Below are positions 27,296 to 38,146 of a DNA stretch of 64,000 nucleotides, in pieces; the stretch's first letter is position 1; the number at the start of each line of letters is the position of its first letter. Source of the DNA: Deltaproteobacteria bacterium. GTDB lineage: Bacteria; Desulfobacterota; Desulfomonilia; UBA1062. Where the stretch lies: NCBI GenBank assembly GCA_018434685.1, contig JAHDOV010000015.1:142215-206214 (forward strand), read 5' to 3'. The translations under genes and the position numbers were made by a program. The notes under the pieces are model-generated. The model was given only the letters and a program-made list of their open reading frames with translations, had not been told where the DNA came from and made no database searches.

Positions 27296-27628
27296 TCACT
27301 TCCACAGGCATTGGTCCCTGCACTGAGAACCGCAGACGGCAGGGTCCAGCGCACAGTCTCTGACGAACGTGCGGATCTGCCCGGAAAGGGGTTTCGTGAA
27401 GCTGATGCCTCTGCCCCTGCTGAGGTAGCTCCGGTTTGCACTGCACAGAAGCTGTATACACGACAGGTCGACTTCGTCTACCTTGTCCAGTTCGAGGTTG
27501 AGCGGACCGGACCCATCGAAGGCCTCCATCAGTCTCTCCTTGAACAGCCTGGCATCTCCAATGGTGAGGTCTCCCCGCGCAACCAGCACCAGTCCATCGG
27601 GCGAGTCAAGCAACTCAATGTCTGCCAT
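27296..27628 (-). CDS. STAS-domain protein in the chemosensory operon
   Basis: 110 residues. The STAS pattern is LVLVARGDLTIGDARLFKER, LNLELDKVDEVDLSCIQLLC, with the conserved Ser in DLSCIQL where anti-sigma antagonists are phosphorylated. The C-terminus carries four Cys (DCALDPAVCGSQCRDQCLWK), uncommon for STAS and possibly redox- or metal-active. GGGAGGAAAAT precedes the ATG. It sits between the receptor-like gene and cheY, suggesting it relays or gates signals rather than controlling a sigma factor; inference. Confidence 0.82.
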   Translation of the reverse strand: MADIELLDSPDGLVLVARGDLTIGDARLFKERLMEAFDGSGPLNLELDKVDEVDLSCIQLLCSANRSYLSRGRGISFTKPLSGQIRTFVRDCALDPAVCGSQCRDQCLWK

Positions 27629-27699
27629 ATTTTCCTCCCTTGTACCCGTTCTCACTCTGTTTCTTTATCTGCATGGCCAGCGGCCTTTCAGTTTCTGCC

Positions 27700-29541
27700 C
27701 TAAAAGAGCTCCACATTGTCTCCCCGTCCTTTCCCTCCCTGCACCTGTGATATCGGGAGGGTATCCGGTCCGGCACTCCCTGTTTTCTCCACGATGCCTG
27801 CATGAACATCCCGCTCGCTCTGCATGGTGTACTGCCTGTCGAATTCCTCCAGGTATTCGGAGGCTGCGACGACACAATGCTGCGGACAGATCTGCCGTGC
27901 CTCCCGGACGACATCTTCCATGAAGTCGATCGATCTGGCGATCTCATCTCTTACCCTGCTGTGAACCGTTATCCCTGTGGCCGCATTCGCCAGATCGCCC
28001 CGGAGTGATTCACCCAGAGTCTTGACCTCCAGGGATAGATCGAGCACCCCCTCATTGACCTTGTGGAGTGATCCCACGAGCTCTTTCAGTCTATTGTTAA
28101 TCTCCAGGATCTCTTCTTCCTGCGAGCCCCTCATCCGTCTGAGCTCCTCGTCGAAGGCGCGGGAAGTGTGCACCATTTCAGTAAGCATCCCCGAAAGCCG
28201 GTGCGTGTCAGCCTGTGCATTCTCCGAGAGCTCGCAGATGCCGGCCGAGATCGTATCCAGTACCGTGCCCCCGCTCCCGATATGGGCAGCCTTGATCCGT
28301 GCATTGAGCGCAATCAGCCGGAGAACCTGCCCCATGTTATTGATGTCTTCAACGAACCGGGCCATCTCTGAGACCATTGCATTTACCGACTCCATGGTGA
28401 GGTTCACTGCTGCCTGCTCCCGCATGGTCTCATTGAGGCTGCCAACCACCGATACGATGCCGGAATCGATGTTTTCCAGGAAGGAGGACCCCTCTCCGCG
28501 GTCAGTCCAGCTCACCCCTGTTGTGTCCTCACCCATCTCCCCGACTCGTGCGGATATGGATTCGAGACTGTGGATTATCCTCCTGGCGGCAGCGTTGAGC
28601 TCTTCGCCCGATTTGCGCAGCTGGGCAATCTGGAGCGTACAGACATCGATGACCATACAGGCCATGCCGGACACCGGACGTTGTCCGGTCTCGAGCTTGA
28701 GCAGCAGGGTATCGATCCCTTCCCGTACATGCTCCATCTGCTGGCGCGTGATGTCGTGGAACTGCAGAGAGGTAACGACATCGCCGATGCTCCCTGCAAT
28801 CTCACCGGCCATCGAAGCGATATGTCCGGCCGATCCGGATGCTGCATCATGGTGCAGCCGGAGCATATGATGGTTTTCCCGGGACACCCCGAGTATGATG
28901 CCCGCATGCCTTCCGAGGATCTTTTCCGATTCCAGCACCCTCGAGAGAGCTTCGTCTGTAACCTCCAGAAGCCCTGCGCTCAGGGTCTTTATCTGTTCGG
29001 ATTTTTCCCTGATATGTTCAGACAGCCCCTTTACCTCTTGCGTGAGACTCTCGAAACCCTCATCCCAGTTTACCAGGTGAGCATTCTCGACCCGGGTAAA
29101 GAAACCGAGCATGCTCAGGTTCAGGATGAGCATGCCGAAGTCGTCGAGCGCCGACATCACCTTCCCGATGGTCTGGCGAAAGCGGTTCAAGAATTCCACG
29201 ATGAGCCGCGAACAGGCAGCAGATGTGCCGAGATTGCTCTCCAGTCGCTGCATGATTGTAGAGAGTCCCTCTATGGCAGCACAGATCTCGTCACCCTGCA
29301 TCTTGTCGAGTACGGCAGCCGAGATCCCGGTCATGTCCTGGGCTTGCCCATAGAAGGCCTGGAGCCTTTCCCCCACGCCGAGAAATTCCTGTTCCGTCGA
29401 CATGGCCAGTGAGCCGATAACCCCTGCGGCATTCTGCAGTGCAGGTATCCACTGTCGTGGCACCTCCTGGTTCCCTTCGGCCCGGGCATGGCTGCCGGCG
29501 AGGTATCTCCTGACGATATCGGCCGCATGCCTGCTAACACC
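27700..29541 (-). CDS. Soluble receptor-like chemotaxis protein with degenerate signalling tip
   Basis: 613 residues, mostly helical heptad repeats with no membrane segment. A tip-like segment LIALNARIKAAHIGSGG resembles the [13 protein letters not shown] hairpin of methyl-accepting proteins but lacks the downstream FAVVA-EVR block. HDITRQQMEHVREGIDTLL resembles a CheZ-like or MCP-related segment. Start chosen at 29541 with GCGGGGAAGAA; a second ATG 7 codons upstream is possible. Cotranscribed with cheW. It may act as a cytosolic sensor or scaffold; whether it contacts CheA is doubtful given the altered tip. Confidence 0.7.
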   Translation of the reverse strand, partial: GVSRHAADIVRRYLAGSHARAEGNQEVPRQWIPALQNAAGVIGSLAMSTEQEFLGVGERLQAFYGQAQDMTGISAAVLDKMQGDEICAAIEGLSTIMQRLESNLGTSAACSRLIVEFLNRFRQTIGKVMSALDDFGMLILNLSMLGFFTRVENAHLVNWDEGFESLTQEVKGLSEHIREKSEQIKTLSAGLLEVTDEALSRVLESEKILGRHAGIILGVSRENHHMLRLHHDAASGSAGHIASMAGEIAGSIGDVVTSLQFHDITRQQMEHVREGIDTLLLKLETGQRPVSGMACMVIDVCTLQIAQLRKSGEELNAAARRIIHSLESISARVGEMGEDTTGVSWTDRGEGSSFLENIDSGIVSVVGSLNETMREQAAVNLTMESVNAMVSEMARFVEDINNMGQVLRLIALNARIKAAHIGSGGTVLDTISAGICELSENAQADTHRLSGMLTEMVHTSRAFDEELRRMRGSQEEEILEINNRLKELVGSLHKVNEGVLDLSLEVKTLGESLRGDLANAATGITVHSRVRDEIARSIDFMEDVVREARQICPQHCVVAASEYLEEFDRQYTMQSERDVHAGIVEKTGSAGPDTLPISQVQGGKGRGDNVELF

Positions 29542-29641
29542 CATTTTCTTCCCCGCTCGCATCCTGCTCCGGCTTCTTCATGGTCTCGTCCGCCGGCACA
29601 GTGTTTCCCGCCGGGTCGTACCTGCCCCGGCGGGATTGAGG

Positions 29642-30163
29642 TTATTCCTCATGGTTCTTTTCATGGACCCCGTCGTTCTTCCCGGCTGTGCTGCTCACCT
29701 CGGTAAGCTCTTCGACAGAGAACACCCGGTCAAAATTCAGGATCATGAGAAAATCCTCGTTCCGTTTTCCGATACCCTTGATGAACTCGGTATTGAGACG
29801 TGTCCCGATCTTGGGGGCCGGTTCGATACTGGCGGGATCGATCTCCATGACCTCGTGTACGGCATCCGCCAGTGCCCCCAGCACCGCAGTTTCCCCATCC
29901 ACTTCGATCTCACCGATGATGATCCTCGTGTTCACAGTCTTTACCGTGAGGTCCATGCCGAACTTCCGCTTGAGGTCCACCACCGGGACGACCGAACCCC
30001 TCAGGTTGATCACCCCACGCATGAATTCAGGCATCTTCGGAATCGTGGTAAGTTTCGTATAATCGAGCACTTCTCTGACCTTGCAGATATCGATTCCAAA
30101 TTCCTCGTCATTCAGCTGAAACGAGAGGTATTGATTCGACTCGATCGCTTGTGTTTCGCTCAT
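29642..30163 (-). CDS. cheW: Chemotaxis adaptor CheW
   Basis: 173 residues: YLSFQLNDEEFGIDICKVRE, PEFMRGVINLRGSVVPVVDL (the receptor/CheA contact), and KTVNTRIIIGEIEVDGETAV. These are diagnostic for CheW, with a C-terminal charged tail of about 20 residues beyond the usual end. Couples the receptor encoded immediately upstream to CheA. TGAGTG-type sequence and GGAGGGAGTGAAC lies before the ATG. Confidence 0.95.
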   Translation of the reverse strand: MSETQAIESNQYLSFQLNDEEFGIDICKVREVLDYTKLTTIPKMPEFMRGVINLRGSVVPVVDLKRKFGMDLTVKTVNTRIIIGEIEVDGETAVLGALADAVHEVMEIDPASIEPAPKIGTRLNTEFIKGIGKRNEDFLMILNFDRVFSVEELTEVSSTAGKNDGVHEKNHEE

Positions 30164-30242
30164 TGTTCACTCCCTCCGGGGAACCGGGCACCGACGGGCA
30201 CCCGGTCTCCTCTCTTCCTTTTCCCTGTGCCTGGCGGCCTTT

Positions 30243-32792
30243 CTAGAAGCGCTGGAAATCCTCATCCATAGCGTCGCCACTGCCATCGGCTTTGCCCATG
30301 TCAAGCACTATGCCCGAAGACTTTCCCGATGCCTCGAGGTGACCCCGAATATTCCGGGATGAAGCTGTCCGGACCAGCGGTGCCTTCTCATGATCCTGCT
30401 TGCCGTCATTTTTCTTGCGGACATCCTCGGAGAGCTTTGCAACCTCGTCTTCATCCAGTTTGAAGAAATTGATAGTCCTCCTGAGATTGACAGCCTGGGA
30501 CGAAAGCTCCTCGGACGTGGACGAAAGCTCTTCCGATGCCGATGCATTCTGCTGGATCACCACGTTGAGCTGCTGGATGGCTGAATTGATCTGCTCGGCC
30601 CCTGAATTCTGCTCGTTGCTTGCCGCGTTGATCTCCTGTACCAGCTGCGCTGTCTTTCGGATATCAGGAACGATGCCTGCCAGGAGGGTACCGGCCCTTT
30701 CCGCCACCTCGACGCTCGATGTCGACAGGCTGCTGATCTCGCCCGCTGCCTGTGCCGACCGCTCTGCCAGTCTCCTGACCGCTGCCGCAACAACGGCAAA
30801 GCCCTTGCCGTGATCGCCTGCCCGCGCTGCCTCGATAGCCGCATTCAGCGCAAGAAGGTCGGTCTGCCGGGCAATCTCCTCGACAATGGCGATCTTCATT
30901 GCGATGGTTTTCATGGCGCCTACGGTTTCCTGTACCGCCTTGCCTCCTTCCTGGGCATTTGCTGCAGCCTGCTGTGCGATCTGTTCAGTCTGCTGTGCGT
31001 TCTCGGCATTCTGGCGGATATTGGCTGCCATCTGCTCGGTAGAGGACGAGGCCTCCTCGGCAGCCGACGCCTGTTCAGACGACCCCTGGGATACCTGCCC
31101 TGCGGTCGAGCTCAATTCCTCGCTGCCGGCAGCAACCTGTTCCGCTGCAACCGAAACCTCTCTGACCGCCTTTTTAACGTTCTCGAGCATCTCGCTCAGG
31201 GCCATCATGAGGGTGTCGTGTTCCGAGCGTTTCTCGATCTTCACCGTCAGGTCACCCTGCGCGACCTTCCTGGCCATGTTCGCCACATTGATCAGGGCCT
31301 CCTGCATGGCGATCAGGCTCGGAAGGAGCTCGTCATGTTCCGAACGCTTGCCGATCTTCTTCATTATTTCCAGGTCGCTCATATCCCCTTTGGCGATCTT
31401 GTTTATCGTTCCGAGCGTCCTGATCATGATCCCCTGTACAGAACCGATCGAATCGGTGATCTTTTTATAATCACCCTCGAACTCACCTTCGATTTTCCTC
31501 GTGTAGTCGTTGAGCGCCATCTTCTCGAGCACCTCGAGGGCCTCATTGATCGGTGCGGTGAAATTATCCATCATCAGGTTGACGATCTCCCCGATATTCC
31601 TGAATGCACCCTCGTATTCGTCCGGCCGGCAGCGGAAGTCCAACTGTCCCCTGTCTGCAGCCTCCTCAACCTCCTTGAACTGCCCGGTGAGCGAGATGAG
31701 GACAGTGCGCAGCGTGTTCATGGATTGAGCCAGCTCTCCCACCTCGTCGGCCTGATCGATGTCGATGGCACTGCCCAGATCACCCCTGGCAATGGCATTG
31801 GCAGAGTCCACACCCTTTCGTATTCCCCCGACAATCCACCTGATAATGAAGAATGCGGCGAACACGCCGATGAGGATTGCCAGGACAGCGCCGGTGACGA
31901 TGAAAGAAGTGGTGGAAGATATCTCGTTTTCCATCTTCTGTTCCTGCGCTACCCGCATCTTCTGGGACAGGTCGATAGCCGCCAGTGAGACGGTCTCCAT
32001 GCTGTCCTGTGCCTGCTGCTGTTTTGTGAACACGTCGTTTACCGCGGCCGACGTATTGGCAAACGCGGTCACTCCTGCCTTCAGGCCCAGGGTTGCCTCT
32101 TCGAGACGGGCATCGCCGCTGGCGAGTTCGGCAAATGAATCTGCGGCCTTCCTGACGATTGCTTCGCGTTTCAGGTATCCCTGCCAGTATTCATCCGTCG
32201 GGAACAGCGTGAACAGCGCTGCCTTGAGGCGCAGCACGAGGAAATGGGGGACGAGATTTCCCAGCAGTTCGTGATCGATTGCAGACCACTTGCGGATTTC
32301 CTTCATGTTTCGCGAGTCCATGGCTTTCTTCAGTGAAGGTGTGAGGGTCTCGTCCATGAGGTTGTGCATGACCTTCGTGAAGCTGTCACCGTTCTTATCC
32401 CAGGTGCCATAGAGCCCGTTCAGCTCTGCGCTAAGCGTGATGTACTCGTTCATGGACTTTTCATAGCTGTCGATGGAGCTGAGGAGCTGTTCAAGCTGCC
32501 GTGCGTTTCCCGGGTCTTTCTGTGCAGTTTCCCCGGCTTCCTGCCGGAGCAGGGTCAAGAGTTCGTTGCACTGGGCAATGATCTGAGGGTCCTTGGTCCG
32601 TACATACTCCCGTTCCTTCTGGCGTACGTCCATCATGACCTTTTCCATATGGTTCAGGTTCGTCAGCAGCGATTGCCCCTGTTCCACGTGCCTGAGGCCG
32701 GAGACTCCCATGTACCCGATAATTGCGGCAAGGACGATCACGAGCCCGAAACCGCATCCGATCTTTCCCCAGAGTTTCATATTCCTGAACAT
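30243..32792 (-). CDS. Methyl-accepting chemotaxis protein, membrane-bound
   Basis: 849 residues. TM1 at about 11-31, a periplasmic four-helix-like domain to about 290, TM2 at about 292-316 ([19 protein letters not shown]), HAMP, then a second HAMP-like segment ([20 protein letters not shown]) and repeated [15 protein letters not shown] units. Signalling tip [20 protein letters not shown] with [17 protein letters not shown]. The usual EVR is AVR here. No CheR/CheB lies nearby and no C-terminal NWETF pentapeptide is seen. Ligand unknown. Confidence 0.93.
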   Translation of the reverse strand: MFRNMKLWGKIGCGFGLVIVLAAIIGYMGVSGLRHVEQGQSLLTNLNHMEKVMMDVRQKEREYVRTKDPQIIAQCNELLTLLRQEAGETAQKDPGNARQLEQLLSSIDSYEKSMNEYITLSAELNGLYGTWDKNGDSFTKVMHNLMDETLTPSLKKAMDSRNMKEIRKWSAIDHELLGNLVPHFLVLRLKAALFTLFPTDEYWQGYLKREAIVRKAADSFAELASGDARLEEATLGLKAGVTAFANTSAAVNDVFTKQQQAQDSMETVSLAAIDLSQKMRVAQEQKMENEISSTTSFIVTGAVLAILIGVFAAFFIIRWIVGGIRKGVDSANAIARGDLGSAIDIDQADEVGELAQSMNTLRTVLISLTGQFKEVEEAADRGQLDFRCRPDEYEGAFRNIGEIVNLMMDNFTAPINEALEVLEKMALNDYTRKIEGEFEGDYKKITDSIGSVQGIMIRTLGTINKIAKGDMSDLEIMKKIGKRSEHDELLPSLIAMQEALINVANMARKVAQGDLTVKIEKRSEHDTLMMALSEMLENVKKAVREVSVAAEQVAAGSEELSSTAGQVSQGSSEQASAAEEASSSTEQMAANIRQNAENAQQTEQIAQQAAANAQEGGKAVQETVGAMKTIAMKIAIVEEIARQTDLLALNAAIEAARAGDHGKGFAVVAAAVRRLAERSAQAAGEISSLSTSSVEVAERAGTLLAGIVPDIRKTAQLVQEINAASNEQNSGAEQINSAIQQLNVVIQQNASASEELSSTSEELSSQAVNLRRTINFFKLDEDEVAKLSEDVRKKNDGKQDHEKAPLVRTASSRNIRGHLEASGKSSGIVLDMGKADGSGDAMDEDFQRF

Positions 32793-32823
32793 TGAGGTAC
32801 CTCCCTTGTTGTGTGTTTTTCCG

Positions 32824-33279
32824 TCATGTCTGTTTTCCCCCCGCAGTCAAGGCCGGGCGGGCCGTTTCCGTTCTATTCCCCCGTGTATCCCTGTCCGGAC
32901 GGGGTTCCCCACTGGCGACCTGACTGATCATCTTTGCCAGAACGTCTGCCACCTCGGAGAAATCACCATCGACGAAGATCAGGAATCGCGGATAGAGGCT
33001 GTGGGCACGTGTTATGGTTTTCTCACTCCTGTCCGGGGCTATGAGAATGAGCCGCACAGAACCCAGGAGATGCGAGATGGCGCACAGCCCGGTAAGCTCC
33101 TTTGTCGTTGCAGCGAGATATACGAGAACACGGTCATTACCATCGAATCTCATCAGCCTCTCGATCAGGTCTTCGAGCGTGTGGAAGACTTCCCTGCTGT
33201 CCCCGGGGGCACCGGCGAGAACCTCGCGTTCAAAGCGCTTGGCTGCCCTGCCCTGTTCTGCAGTATAAAAAAGAATCAT
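32824..33279 (-). CDS. Small protein of unknown function at the head of the chemosensory operon
   Basis: 151 residues, not recognised. It begins [20 protein letters not shown] and alternates short hydrophobic strands ([28 protein letters not shown]) with helices, which looks like a compact alpha/beta fold, perhaps a degenerate receiver, with no conserved Asp pocket visible. The last about 30 residues are polar and disordered. GGAGAGCAGG precedes the ATG. It is the first gene after a 315-base gap and 31 bases before the receptor, so it is probably coexpressed with the operon. Confidence 0.65.
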   Translation of the reverse strand: MILFYTAEQGRAAKRFEREVLAGAPGDSREVFHTLEDLIERLMRFDGNDRVLVYLAATTKELTGLCAISHLLGSVRLILIAPDRSEKTITRAHSLYPRFLIFVDGDFSEVADVLAKMISQVASGEPRPDRDTRGNRTETARPALTAGGKQT

Positions 33280-33594
33280 CACGCCTGCTCTCCTTTGGTG
33301 AAAATCGAGTCACCTTTACCCGGGATAATCACGAATCGTGCCACATGGTCCAGAACGATGATATGTAATCTGTTATTGATATGTTACATATCTATATGAC
33401 CGAACAGTACCGCACGGGAAACCACTGAGAACCGGTCTTGTGTCCGGGAAATCAGACACGGCTTTCCGGAAAATCAGAAGACAGATCTATCCGGGCGGCA
33501 GATCCCAGGCAATGGGTTGTTCGAGGAGCAGCGGAGATTGGTGCCATGGAGGGGCGGGCTTCCGTGATCAACCGACCTTTTGCGCCTCAGGCTT
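33280..33594. promoter_or_regulatory. Candidate enhancer/promoter of the chemosensory operon
   Basis: This 315-base gap separates the sigma-54 regulator gene from the operon it precedes. It contains two 13-base direct repeats, CCGGGAAATCAGA (33444) and CCGGAAAATCAGA (33466), spaced exactly 22 bases and with a TTTCCGGAAA palindrome in the second. About 100 bases further toward the operon is a TGGCACG (33343-33337, minus strand) that matches a sigma-54 -24 element, though the expected -12 GC is not seen. Confidence 0.4.
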
Positions 33595-34992
33595 TTACGC
33601 GATGTCGTTTTCCTTCAGGAGCTGGTAGAGGTGTGCGCGGGAAAGGCCGGAAAGCCTGCAGGCCTGTTTCTTGTCTCCGCCAGTGAGCAGTACAAGCCTT
33701 TTCAGGTACCCTCTCTCCGTGTTCTTCCGGAACTCGCGGTAGGAGGTTATGGTGCTGCTGTCCGTGATGGCATCTTCATCCGGCGATCGTGGCTCGGCTT
33801 TGCTGTCTGTCTCGCTGTTCACAAAGGACTGGGCCACCTGTATGCGGATACTGGTGGGGAGGTGGCAGGCGAACAGCGTTGCCTCCTGCGAAGCCGTGGC
33901 AAAGACATGTTCCATGACATTGAGCAGTTCACGGACATTGCCCGGCCAGTCGTACCGGGAAAGTGCCTCGAAGAAGTCGGGAGAAAAGCCCTTGATCTGT
34001 GTGGCATTGAGTGTGCTGAGCCGGTTCATGGAGAACTGAACCAGGTCCCTGATGTCTTCCTTGCGGTCTCTCAACGGCGGCAGGCTGATCCGCAGCGATC
34101 GCAGCCGGTAGAGCAGGTCGCTGCGGAACCGCTCCTGTCTCACCATCTCATCCAGGTCCCGGTTGGTGGCGGCAACGAGCCGGAAGTCGCTCGCCTGCTC
34201 ATTTGTGGAACCCAGCGGCCTGAACCTGCGCTCCTGGAGAACCCTCAGAAATGACTTCTGCAGGGCAGGAGGAAGCTCTCCCACCTCGTCGAGAAAGAGC
34301 GTGCCCCCGTGGGCCTGGGCAATGAGCCCTTCGCGGGCCCTGTCCGCACCGGTGAAGGCCCCCCGTTCATGGCCGAACAGGATGCCCTCCACGAGCGATT
34401 CGGGCAGTGATGCACAATCCACGACAACGAAATTCTTCCCTGCACGGTCGCTGTTCTCGTGGATCGTCCGTGCAAAGATTTCCTTGCCTGTGCCGGTTTC
34501 CCCCTCGATCAGCACATTGGCGCGGCAGTCGGCAGCGCGGGCAAGGTCGTCGAGCGAGCTCGTGATCTTCGCACCGCTGCCTATGATCTTCTCTCTCTTG
34601 AGGTTTACCGGTGTGTGCTTTGCCTTCTCCTCCCGGTACTGCAGTGCCCTCATCAGGGGGAGTGTCATCCCTTCCAGCGACGAGGGCTTATGAATATAGT
34701 TCCACGCCCCGTTCTCAATGGCGAGCTTCGCCCCGTTCACATTGCTGTATGCCGTGATGATGATCACCTCAGGCTCCGAGGGGGCCTGCCTGATCTGCCC
34801 GATGTAGTCCAGACCGCATCCGTCGGGCATCCTCACGTCGAGGAACACGACGTCGAAGGCACCGGCCTCTGCCAGATCGACCCCCTGCCGGAGTGTGAAC
34901 GCGGTGTCCACCGAGTGACCCATGCGGCCCACCACTGTGGTAAGGGCCTCGTTCATCATTGGATCGTCATCGATGATCAGTACCTTTGCCAT
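33595..34992 (-). CDS. Sigma-54-dependent response regulator (NtrC family)
   Basis: 465 residues. Receiver with phospho-acceptor Asp52 (VVFLDVRMPDG), AAA+ domain with Walker A GETGTGKE, the sigma-54 contact loop GAFTGADRAREG and the Walker B region GGTLFLDEVGEL, and a Fis-type helix-turn-helix at the end (KKQACRLSGLSRAHLYQLLK). It activates sigma-54 promoters when phosphorylated. Its gene starts 12 bases after the hybrid kinase gene, which is its likely partner. The chemosensory operon lies directly downstream and is a candidate target. Confidence 0.95.
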   Translation of the reverse strand: MAKVLIIDDDPMMNEALTTVVGRMGHSVDTAFTLRQGVDLAEAGAFDVVFLDVRMPDGCGLDYIGQIRQAPSEPEVIIITAYSNVNGAKLAIENGAWNYIHKPSSLEGMTLPLMRALQYREEKAKHTPVNLKREKIIGSGAKITSSLDDLARAADCRANVLIEGETGTGKEIFARTIHENSDRAGKNFVVVDCASLPESLVEGILFGHERGAFTGADRAREGLIAQAHGGTLFLDEVGELPPALQKSFLRVLQERRFRPLGSTNEQASDFRLVAATNRDLDEMVRQERFRSDLLYRLRSLRISLPPLRDRKEDIRDLVQFSMNRLSTLNATQIKGFSPDFFEALSRYDWPGNVRELLNVMEHVFATASQEATLFACHLPTSIRIQVAQSFVNSETDSKAEPRSPDEDAITDSSTITSYREFRKNTERGYLKRLVLLTGGDKKQACRLSGLSRAHLYQLLKENDIA

Positions 34993-35004
34993 GTATGCCT
35001 CAGC

Positions 35005-37827
35005 CTAGTTTCTCTGATCCAGGATGCTCCGGATGCTATGGGCCATGTTCCGTCGTCCCACCGGTTTGAACAGCAGGTCGTCTATGTTCAGTTGCCGGGC
35101 CTTTTCCGGAGAGATAATCAGGTTGAATCCTGTGCAGAGGATCACGGGTATGTCTCTGCGGATCCCCCTGATCTCGGCCACGAGGTCTGTCCCGAGCATG
35201 CCCGGCATGGTCATGTCGGTTATCACCAGGTCCACCTCGGGGGCGTGGCTGCGGAAATAGTCGAGCGCCTCATGGGGAGATGTTTTCCCGGTCACCCGAT
35301 AGCCGAGGTGAGAGAGGATCTCCCTTTCCACGTTCACCAGGTCCTCCTCGTCATCCACGAGCAGGATATGCTCTTTCCCTCCGGGGATCCTGGCGTGGCC
35401 GGCAATGTTCGGACTCACCTCGATCTCCACCGTGGGCAGCAGCACCTCGAACACACTACCCCGGCCCTCGGTACTGTCGATATGGACCGTCCCGCCATAG
35501 CTCTTGACAATGCCGTGCACCACGCTCAGTCCCATGCCGGTCCCTTCCCCCGGCCCCTTGGTAGTGAAGAAGGGATCAAAGATCCGGTCACGGATCTCAG
35601 GGCTGATGCCGGTGCCGGTATCCCGTACCGACAGGCGCAGATAGTGCCCGGGCTGCAGATCGGGATCTTTGTTTGCACGAACTTCGTCCACGATGACATC
35701 TGAAAGTTCAATGGTCAGTGTCCCGCCCGAGCCGCGCATGGCATGTTCCGCATTTGTGCTGAGGTTCAGCAGCACCTGGCAGATATGGGTGGGGTCCATC
35801 ATGACCTGCACGAATCCGGTATTGATGATGGGAACAATCTCGATATTCGATGTGATTACAGACCTGAGCATCTTCAGCGTCTCCTTGAAGAGGGGAACGA
35901 TCTCTACCGGCTTCCGCTCCTGTTCGGACTGCCTGCTGAACTGCAGGATCTGGTCCACCAGACCTTTTGCCCGGTGACTGGCCTTTACCACCCGCTCCAG
36001 GAGGATGCGGTTCGGACTGTCTTCGCCGTCTTCGAGCAGCGCGAGCTCCGTATTCAGGAGGATTGCCCCCAGGATGTTGTTGAAATCGTGCGCTATACCC
36101 GCCGAGAGGGTGCCGATGGCCTCCATCTTCTGCGACTGCCTGAGCTGCCGTTCGTAGAAATCTCTCCGTTCTTCGGCCTTCTTCTGCTGGGTTATGTCGA
36201 GATACGTGCCACTCATGAGCGCCGGAGAATCATCACCCGAGCGTTCGGTGATCTTCCCCCGCAGGAGAATCCACCGCTGCTGTCCCGCAGCGTCGTTCAC
36301 CCTGAAGGAACATTCACAAGACGGTGCATGTCCCTCGAGGTGTTTGCGCAGGGTGTCATCGTAGGTCCGGACATCCTCCGGGTGCATGATCTGCCGGAGA
36401 AAGGCCGCATGTGGCTGAACATCCTCCACGGGGTAGCCGAGACTTTCCAGGAGCCGCTCCTGGATGAAGAGTTCGCCGGTGGGCACATCCAGCTCCCACA
36501 GGTGCAGGTCTGCACCGTCCAGCGCCAGCCCCAGGCGTTTCTCGCTCTCGCGCAGGGCCTTTTGTGAGAGCTCCCGCTGCGTAATATCGCGGAACGACCA
36601 GACACGACCACGCTCCTGTGCATCCCCCACCAGGGGGCTCGAGTACTGTTCGAAGGTCCGCCCGTCCTTGAACCTGCGGATATCGAAATACTTCCTGGTG
36701 GTCAGGTATACATCGCGGATCTCATGGTTGAAGTCATCGGTATCCTCGAGCTGGTCAGACACGTATTCCAGGAGCCTCGCGTTCTGCCCGGATCTTACGA
36801 TCTCGTCGGGGATACGCCACATGCCGGCAAACCGTTCGTTGCTGTGAACCACCCTGCCCTCGCGGTCCACCACGAGGATGCCGTCTGCCGTGGACTCCAG
36901 GACAGCCCTGAGGAATCTCTCGCTGCGTTCCAGCTCGCCCTGTATCTGCTTATGGCTGCTGATGTCCCTCGTGATGGTGACAAAACCCGAAAAACTTTCT
37001 GTGTCTTCCCTGATAGACCTGATCCTGGTCTCGGTCCAGATGTGCGAGCCGTCCTTGTGCAGGAGCTCCAACTCGATGGGTGCTTTTTCCATACCATCCA
37101 GGACCGCATCCAGGGTGCCCCGCGGTACCCTTTCACGGAGGACACGCGTGGACTCTTCGGTCATGACACCGCACAGTGCACCGGGGCTGCTTAAGATCTC
37201 GAGACACTCGTCGCTCTTGTACCCCAGGAGGTTCTCCACCGCAGGATTCACGAATACCGCCCGCAGAGTGTCGTCCCACAGGATCATCATATCATCCATG
37301 TTCTCCATGAAGATCCTGGAGGCATCCTGATATTTCTTCAGCTCTCGCTCGATGACCTTGCTGCTGGAGATATCCCTGACGATCAGCAGGACGACCTGCT
37401 CAGAGCGATACGGCAGAAGGCACACCCTGCCGTCTATCCACTTCTTATCGCCGTTCATGCACCGGACCAGGAGCTCGATACGGCCGGGGATCCTGCCCTG
37501 CCGGATATTGTCCATTACTGCCACCGCAGCGGCCATGCTGTCTTGATGAACGAACTCCAGGACAGACCGGCCGACAACATGAGCGCTCTGTCCGAGTCCA
37601 ACCAGTTCGCGGGCGGCATGATTGGAAAGGACGATGATACCGTGGGGATTCATGCAGAAGGCAGCATCGGGAAGCCGGCCCAGGAGGCCGAAGAGGTCTC
37701 TGTTCTCGTCGCCGGAATCACAGTCGGCCTCGACGAATGTTACGGGCAGGCCCATAATGGAGCGACCATCAAAACTCCCGTCACCTTTCTCATCGAGCCG
37801 TTTTTTTGTTTCAGGGTGCTCATTCAT
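35005..37827 (-). CDS. Hybrid sensor histidine kinase with four PAS domains and receiver
   Basis: 940 residues, no membrane helix, so cytoplasmic. PAS domains at about 45-155, 165-290, 300-415 and 425-555; HisKA dimerisation with phospho-His in [18 protein letters not shown]; ATPase N-box [12 protein letters not shown] and G-box [14 protein letters not shown]-terminal receiver with [17 protein letters not shown]. Start at ATG 37827 behind AGAGGAACC; 24 upstream codons in frame are dropped. It lies just upstream of the NtrC-type regulator. PAS ligands (heme, FAD, redox) cannot be told from the sequence. Confidence 0.93.
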   Translation of the reverse strand: MNEHPETKKRLDEKGDGSFDGRSIMGLPVTFVEADCDSGDENRDLFGLLGRLPDAAFCMNPHGIIVLSNHAARELVGLGQSAHVVGRSVLEFVHQDSMAAAVAVMDNIRQGRIPGRIELLVRCMNGDKKWIDGRVCLLPYRSEQVVLLIVRDISSSKVIERELKKYQDASRIFMENMDDMMILWDDTLRAVFVNPAVENLLGYKSDECLEILSSPGALCGVMTEESTRVLRERVPRGTLDAVLDGMEKAPIELELLHKDGSHIWTETRIRSIREDTESFSGFVTITRDISSHKQIQGELERSERFLRAVLESTADGILVVDREGRVVHSNERFAGMWRIPDEIVRSGQNARLLEYVSDQLEDTDDFNHEIRDVYLTTRKYFDIRRFKDGRTFEQYSSPLVGDAQERGRVWSFRDITQRELSQKALRESEKRLGLALDGADLHLWELDVPTGELFIQERLLESLGYPVEDVQPHAAFLRQIMHPEDVRTYDDTLRKHLEGHAPSCECSFRVNDAAGQQRWILLRGKITERSGDDSPALMSGTYLDITQQKKAEERRDFYERQLRQSQKMEAIGTLSAGIAHDFNNILGAILLNTELALLEDGEDSPNRILLERVVKASHRAKGLVDQILQFSRQSEQERKPVEIVPLFKETLKMLRSVITSNIEIVPIINTGFVQVMMDPTHICQVLLNLSTNAEHAMRGSGGTLTIELSDVIVDEVRANKDPDLQPGHYLRLSVRDTGTGISPEIRDRIFDPFFTTKGPGEGTGMGLSVVHGIVKSYGGTVHIDSTEGRGSVFEVLLPTVEIEVSPNIAGHARIPGGKEHILLVDDEEDLVNVEREILSHLGYRVTGKTSPHEALDYFRSHAPEVDLVITDMTMPGMLGTDLVAEIRGIRRDIPVILCTGFNLIISPEKARQLNIDDLLFKPVGRRNMAHSIRSILDQRN

Positions 37828-38146
37828 GCTGTATGGTTCCTCTTGAAACGTCGTCAGGCTCTTTTCCTCTATCGAATATCCGATAAAATATCTTAACACT
37901 GTCGAACAATCTCTCGCTCTTCCACTGAGTGGTTATTCCATTGATCGCATCGGGGAAAGGCCTTGGACCGCCGGTGCACTCATTGATTTTCAGCAGGCCC
38001 GGGGCTTTCCATTGTCGCTTTACAATGCCCAAACCCTTTGTTAACATCCGTCATCCGGCTGTCGGATCACAGGATGATACTGAAAATTCCCGGAAGATAA
38101 GGACATACAGACGAGGACCTGGAACATCACCCGCACAATCGCCGGC
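37828..38146. promoter_or_regulatory. Divergent intergenic region, hybrid kinase / DMT transporter
   Basis: A 319-base gap that must hold two divergent promoters. I see no clear operator, RNA gene or ORF in it. Confidence 0.3.

Noticed and set aside
30810..31988. 392-codon frame opposite the chemoreceptor
   Set aside because: Mirror of heptad-repeat coding; Leu/His/Gly-rich with no fold signal.
33328..33343. Full sigma-54 promoter before the chemosensory operon
   Set aside because: TGGCACG fits -24, but the -12 position reads GTGAT without the required GC, so a complete promoter is not claimed.
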